Assembly: GCA_002803225.1 (NCBI GenBank)
Contig: NXFV01001722.1
Location: 1-13,544, forward strand
DNA: 13,544 nucleotides
DNA from: Gamarada debralockiae
Taxonomy: Eukaryota; Ascomycota; Leotiomycetes; Helotiales; Hyphodiscaceae
Direction of reading: 5' to 3'
The notes beneath the pieces were generated by a model. It made no database searches and was not told where the DNA came from. It saw only the letters and a program-made list of their open reading frames with translations. The translations under genes were made by a program, and so were the position numbers. Below are positions 9,181 to 13,544 of this stretch, piece by piece (positions within the stretch are counted from its first letter, which is position 1; the number at the start of each line of letters is the position of its first letter).

Positions 9181-9772
9181 CAGTGGTTGACAAGATTATT
9201 TACGCACGGGCCATTCTCACCAAAGTTATCGAAAATGAATATATGGCTAAATTACAATACAACATCACCACTTATTGCCTCTAATGGGTTTGCCCCCTGA
9301 TTTTATAAGCTCAGAGCATCTTCGGGGCATATCAGTAATGCGCTCCCGCATCTCCTCCATTGTGATTTTGTCCCATTCTTCTTGTAAAGCCTCCTTTATC
9401 CTCCCCCTCTAAATCAAAGATTCTACGTTGTAAACATTGCTTTATAATACTCCAAATACCTTTAATAGGATTGAGATTAAGGCTTTGAGCAAGATGGACA
9501 AGGTTTTTGATATTGTGTGCCTCCTTATACTTTTGCGTAAGGCCTCGTTTTCGTATACTATAAGAAGGGTCGCTATCCTCTTATAAAAGCTATAGTTTAT
9601 TATTAATTTGATACATAGGCTTAATAGCTTAATAATAGACAGGCAAGAGACACTCGATATAGTACTTTTAGGTCATAACATTGCCTTTAACCTTGACTTC
9701 GACGTTATAAGGCTTGCCTGTCTTCTATTCTTATACTCAGTGCTAATATTCTTCTTCGGTCTTCACACAGAC
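9181..9772 (-). mobile_element. Tc1/mariner-type transposon remnant, interrupted by a LINE
   Basis: The minus strand carries the 3' part of a Tc1/mariner transposase (see the pseudogene entry). The outer end is probably at 9181, where the plus strand starts cagtggttgacaagatt, a terminus of the CAGTGG kind. The expected TA duplication is not intact there (the flank is aa). On the other side the readable transposase sequence stops at about 9760, and a LINE 5' end begins at 9773. The missing 5' part of the transposon is therefore expected beyond the LINE block, outside the window. The boundary at 9181 is less certain than the transposase identification. Confidence 0.7.
9265..9760 (-). pseudogene. 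Tc1/mariner transposase, C-terminal part, inactivated
   Basis: Reading the minus strand leftward from about 9720, the frame gives GKPYNVEVKVKGNVM, then QKYYIE-like, EDSDPSYSIRKRGLTQKYKE, and HLAQSLNLNPIKGIW. After a one-base shift near 9405 it continues with KEALQEEWDKITMEEMRERI and ELIKSGGKPIRGNKW, ending at the stop at 9267-9265. In active relatives the second last block is PQSPDLNPIE, whose Asp is the third catalytic residue of the DDD/E triad. Here Asp has become Asn and Glu has become Lys, both G-to-A changes. TAA or TAG codons interrupt the frame upstream, such as those just before EDSDPS. The enzyme is dead by both nonsense and catalytic-site loss. The N-terminal half is not in the window. 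Confidence 0.8.
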
Positions 9773-11313
9773 ATTTTTCGTTTTTCAACTAGAACTCCGT
9801 CAATTCACTCGTTTTCATTCTTTCCTTCAAGAAAAATACTCTTTAGGGCCTATATTTTATTAGAAAAATAGTACACCCCTTCCTAGACTAATAGCTAGCT
9901 CCTTAGGCGCCGATTTCGACTCTAGAGCCTTATACGAAGGCCCTCTAACCTCGAGCCCCTCCCCCTCTAGCCTACTATACCTAGACCTAATATCAAATAT
10001 AGAAATAAAGCCTTCGAGCCCTATCCTTCCTTCCTTACCTACTAGCCTAGCTACTAGTACAGCTACTCGTCCTATTACCTTCGAGTTCAGTTTAAATCCT
10101 CTTGGAAGAGGACACCTGTTACTAACTAGAATTCTTGCCTTAAGCTAATAACTTAGAAAAGGATAGCTATTATTAACTAGATTTTTAGCTCTAGACTATA
10201 TAGTCTTCTTAAATAGGAAACGCGGACCCCCTGAATCACGTGTTTAGAGCTAGAAGCCTAAGACTAAGGAACTAAGGACTTAGGACTACTAGGACCTAGG
10301 AAACTAGGAATATATCTCCCTAGCTAGGGCAAAAATCCTAGAGGCTAAGGACTTACTCCTTTAGGCTTATAGCTTGACTAAGTTATATAATAAGTAGTCT
10401 AGGCTATTAGACCTACTCAAACTCTTCTATGAATATACTGAAAAGGGAAGACTCCAAAAGATATCGAATATTATAGTCTCTTAAGTTACTAACCTAGAAA
10501 TAGCTACTTGTAATATCGAATCTAAAACGAAGGCCTTAGCCTTAGTAAAGCCTAGAACTTCTAATACGACTTACTCTACTACTTAGATATTACCTACTTA
10601 TACTACTATAGCTAGTAAACTAATAATTAGCTCCAATTAGACGAAAATCCTTAAAAATCACAAATAAAGTAATTTGACTTTAAAAACTATTTATCTAGAA
10701 TTATCTTCTAGACCTAGTTTTAAAGATAAACGAATGATCTTGATCACGGGATAAGTTATAGGACTAACATACTTCTCTCTACTAGCTATTAGGAATACAT
10801 TTAATAAGGTCTTTTTAGATAAAGGGGTTAAGGGACTAGTAGTTATAACTGTTTTAAAATCCCTAGGCTAGAACTTAGTAGTTACTACTACTAGCTCCTT
10901 TTCGGCCAACTACCTTCTTGAAAAGTAGGCAATCTAGGAGTATATAACTCCTTTTTAAACTGCTCAAAAAGATAAACCCTAGTATAAGGTAGTACTTTAT
11001 AGTATTTCTATTGCCAATTTTAATATATCTAATAGTATAGAGCTAGTTATTGACGAGATAAAGACCTTTAATAAGGACCTAGTCCTAATCGGGACCCTGT
11101 ACTAGCTTATAGTACCTGAAAAACGTCTTAATTAGTATACTGGGTTAGTAGTAGTTGTCTTTGCTATAGCTACTAAAGCTAATAGGGCTATTCGACATAG
11201 GCTCTATATAGCTGGTACTAGCGTACAAGTCGAAAAGCTGTATTCTATAGCCCCTATAATATAGTACCAGAAATACTAGGGCTATAGTCACCTAGACAGC
11301 TACTATAAACGCA
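9773..11313 (+). mobile_element. LINE (non-LTR retrotransposon) copy 1, 3'-truncated
   Basis: This copy begins with the same roughly 110-bp 5' untranslated segment as copies 2 and 3 (tttttcaactagaactccg, then a tctttagggcctatat block). It runs collinear with copy 2 for 1541 bases: the shared motif ending aaacgca lies 1540 bases from the start in both, so there is no net length change. It breaks off at 11313 inside the first zinc knuckle of ORF1. It differs from copy 2 almost only by transitions. For example, cacagtgcc in copy 2 corresponds to tatagtacc here. The opposite end of the element is not seen. Confidence 0.85.
9930..11313 (+). pseudogene. LINE ORF1 (gag-like) of copy 1, RIP-damaged and truncated
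   Basis: This corresponds to the first 460 or so codons of ORF1 in copy 2, offset by 1559 bases. It carries many TAA and TAG codons where an intact protein would have Gln or Trp. It ends just after the residues corresponding to HLDSYCKR of the first zinc knuckle, where the sequence stops matching copy 2. The only known role of such ORF1 proteins is to bind the element RNA before reverse transcription; this copy cannot make one. Confidence 0.7.
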
Positions 11314-11488
11314 ACATATATCTTTTTTCAAGATTTTCGTTTTTTAACTAGAACTCTATCAATTCACTTGTTTTTGTTCTTTCCTTTAGGAAAAACACTC
11401 TTTAGGGCCTATATTTCATTAGAAAAATAGTATACCCCTTCCTAGACTAATAGCTAGCTCCTTAGGTGCCGATTTCGACTCTAGAGCC

Positions 11489-13096
11489 TTGTATAAAGGC
11501 CCTATAACCTTAAGCCCCTCCCCCTCCGGCCTATTATACTTAGACTTAATATTGGACATGGAAATTGAGCCTTCGAGCCTTATCCTTCCTTCCTTACCTA
11601 CTAGCCTAGCTACTAGTATAGCTACTTGTCCTATTACCTTCGAGTTTAGTTTAAATCTCTTTAAAAGAGGATACCTATTATTAACTGGAATTCTTACCTT
11701 AGGCTAACAACTTAGAAAAGGATAGCTATTATTAATTAGATTTTTAGCCCCAGACTATATAGTCTTCTTAAATAAGAAATGCAGACCCCTTGAATTACAT
11801 ATTTAAAGCCAAGAGCCTAAGATTAAGGAATTAAGGACTTAAGACCACTAGGACCTAGGAAATTAAGAATATATCTCCTTAGCTAAGGCAAAAATCCTAG
11901 AGGCTAGGGACCTACTCTTTTAGGCTTACAGCTTAACTAAGTTATATAATAAGTAGTCTAGGCTACTAGACCTACTCGAACTCTTCTGTAAATATACTAA
12001 AAAGGGAAGACTCTAAAAGATATTAAATATTATAACTTCTTAAGTTACTAACCTAGAAATAGCTACTTATAATATTGAATCTAAAACGAAGGCTTTAGCC
12101 TTAGTAAAGCCTAGAACTGCTAGTACAACTCACCCTACTACTCAAACATTACTTACTTATACTACTATAGCTAGTAAACTAATAACTAGCTTTAATTAAA
12201 CGAAAATCCTTAAAAATTATAAATAAAGTAATTTGACTTTAAAAACTACTTACCTAGAATTACCTTTTAGACTTAGTTTTAAGGATAAACAAATAATCTT
12301 GATTACAGGACAAGTTACAGGACTAGCATACTTCTCTCCACTAGCTATTAAGAACGTATTTAATAAGGCCTTTTTAAATAAAAGGGTTAAAGGACTAGTA
12401 GTTATAACTATTTTAAAATCCCTAGGCTAAAACTTAGTAGTTACTACTACTAGCTCCTTTTCGGCCGATTATCTTCTCGAAAAGCAGGCAATTTAGGAGC
12501 ACGTGACTCCTTTCTAAACTACTCAAAAAGACAAACCCTAGCATAAGGTAGTACTTTATAGTATTCTTACTACCGATTTCAATATACCTAATGGTATAGA
12601 GCTAGTTATCGATAAGATAAAAACCTTTAATAAGGACCTAGTTCTAATCGGGACCTTATACTAGCTTATAGCACCTGAAAAACGTCTTAATTAGTATACT
12701 AGGTTAGTAGTAGTCGCCTTTGCTATAGCTACTAAAGCTAATAGGGCTATTTGACATAGGCTCTATATAGCTGGTACTAGCGTACAAGTCAAAAAGCTGT
12801 ATTCTATAGCCCCTACAACACAGTGCCAAAAATGCCAGGGCTATAGTCACCTAGACAGCTACTGCAAACGCACCCCTACTTGTAGGCTTTGTGGAGACAA
12901 GCATGCAACACAATAATACGTGTGTAGTACGTGCGACGCTAAGGGTACTAGATATCCTTATCTAGTACCTAAATGTACTAATTGTAAGGGCGTACACACA
13001 GCTAATTTCAGGTTATATGAAACCCTACTTACAATTAAGACTAAGAAGATTACTACTCTTTAATAATTAGTACAAGCTTTAAAGTCTTATAAGTGA
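11489..13096 (+). pseudogene. LINE ORF1 (gag-like, zinc-knuckle) of copy 2
   Basis: A single frame of 536 codons, without any frameshift, reads from about 11489 to TGA 13094-13096. It is broken by more than fifteen nonsense codons, all TAA or TAG in the parts I translated. Recognisable parts are a helical region (YTKKGRLQKILN-like, near 11990), a middle domain with VIDKIKTFNKDLVLIGTL (near 12610) and a C-terminal zinc-knuckle block from 12824. The first knuckle CQKCQGYSHLDSYC has C-x2-C-x4-H-x4-C spacing. A second, CRLCGDKH, and a third, CTNCKGVH, follow; the last Cys of the third appears as Tyr (TAT from TGT). Such proteins bind the LINE RNA. The true initiator ATG is not visible, probably mutated. 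Confidence 0.85.
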
Positions 13097-13433
13097 ACTT
13101 AAACTAGAGCGCCCTAGCAACTGAATTGGCCTTACAAGTCGTAGTAGAGCTCAAAATCGACCTAGTTATAGTCTAAGAGCCTTGGATTATACTTAGAAAC
13201 TAGGAGCTAGACTACTTGAATACTCGGTCTATTTTATATCCTTTATTTATTTAAATCCTACTAGCCAACTTAACTCTACGACCTAGGACACTAGCTTACG
13301 TTGCTAGGGGCTTTTAACTTATAGTAGCCCTAGCTAGCTCTTCACCAGCTGACCCTGATCTACTAGTTATAGATATTATAGAAGGTAACTGTAAAGTCTA
13401 ACTTCTTAATATTTATAATATAACTCCTCAACA
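13084..13433 (+). pseudogene. LINE ORF2, N-terminal APE-type endonuclease fragment
   Basis: This frame overlaps the end of ORF1 by a few codons in another frame, as usual for two-ORF LINEs. It reads ALATELALQVVVELKIDLVI, then stop-EPWI, then LANLTLRPRTLAYVARGF and SSSPADPDLLVIDIIEGN. The EPW motif preceded by a former Gln codon (now TAA) matches the catalytic QEPW of the exonuclease-endonuclease-phosphatase fold, the enzyme that nicks target DNA. At least five further stops are TAA or TAG at likely Gln or Trp codons. The frame is lost at 13434 where copy 3 starts; no reverse transcriptase domain is present in the window. Confidence 0.8.
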
Positions 13434-13544
13434 GATTTTCGTTTTTCGACTAGAACTCCGCTAATTCACTCGTTTTCGTTCTTTCCTTCAGGAAAAACAC
13501 TCTTTAGGGCCTATATTTCATTAGAAAAATAGTGCACCCCCTCC
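13434..13544 (+). mobile_element. LINE copy 3, 5' end only, continues beyond the window
   Basis: The last 111 bases repeat the 5' untranslated segment of copies 1 and 2 (gattttcgtttttcgactag, then ggcctatatttcattag, then gtgcaccccctcc). At nearly every site where the copies differ, this one has the C or G form and the others have T or A. It therefore looks the least mutated and probably the youngest. Its coding part lies outside the window. Confidence 0.85.

Larger units (their letters stand above)
11332..13433 (+). mobile_element. LINE copy 2, with ORF1 and start of ORF2, 3'-truncated
   Basis: The copy starts at gattttcg (11332) with the shared 5' untranslated segment, runs through all of ORF1 (11489-13096) and enters the endonuclease domain of ORF2. 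It is cut at 13433, where copy 3 begins. Between the last base shared by copy 1 (11313) and this start lie 18 bases, acatatatcttttttcaa, that match neither copy. The two-ORF layout with gag-type zinc knuckles followed by an APE-type endonuclease is that of Tad1/I-like LINEs of fungi; the clade is inference. Confidence 0.85.

Noticed and set aside
9608..9871. Plus-strand ORF of 87 codons, hydrophobic
   Set aside because: It spans the mariner/LINE junction and is antisense to transposase sequence for its first half. The hydrophobic look comes from T-rich DNA.

Overview
The window looks like genomic DNA of a filamentous ascomycete (Pezizomycotina). The signs are fungal-only protein families, many introns of about 40-85 nt with GT...AG ends, and transposon copies damaged almost only by C-to-T and G-to-A changes. 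That is the signature of repeat-induced point mutation (RIP), a fungal genome-defence process. No species can be named from the sequence alone.

Layout. Positions 1-954 hold unassigned, partly coding-like DNA and a possible transposon end. Positions 955-1835 (minus) hold a broken gene of unknown family that can be read through five nonsense codons and one frameshift. Positions 2024-3779 (minus) hold an intact four-exon gene for a 532-residue protein with a DUF7708 domain, a domain found in fungal STAND/NLR-like proteins. Positions 3780-4749 are a divergent intergenic region split by a 301-bp MITE-like element (4105-4405) with 25-bp inverted ends and a perfect 10-bp target duplication. Positions 4750-9074 (plus) hold a 13-exon gene for a roughly 1205-residue AAA ATPase with a DUF7025-type region, an in-frame RPDE minisatellite and an intact Walker A/B core. 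Positions 9181-9772 (minus) hold the 3' part of a dead Tc1/mariner transposon. From 9773 to the end lie three head-to-tail copies of one non-LTR retrotransposon (LINE). Each copy has an intact 5' end; the first two are cut off on their 3' side.

The two intact genes are transcribed away from each other across one short region. One encodes an NLR-related N-terminal domain followed by what looks like a P-loop-less NTPase-like region. The other encodes an active-looking AAA ATPase. Whether they act together is inference. Both lie between RIP-damaged transposon debris, which is typical of accessory, fast-evolving fungal chromosome regions.

Both gene models were built by hand from splice signals. 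Every junction keeps the reading frame, but no transcript data were available.
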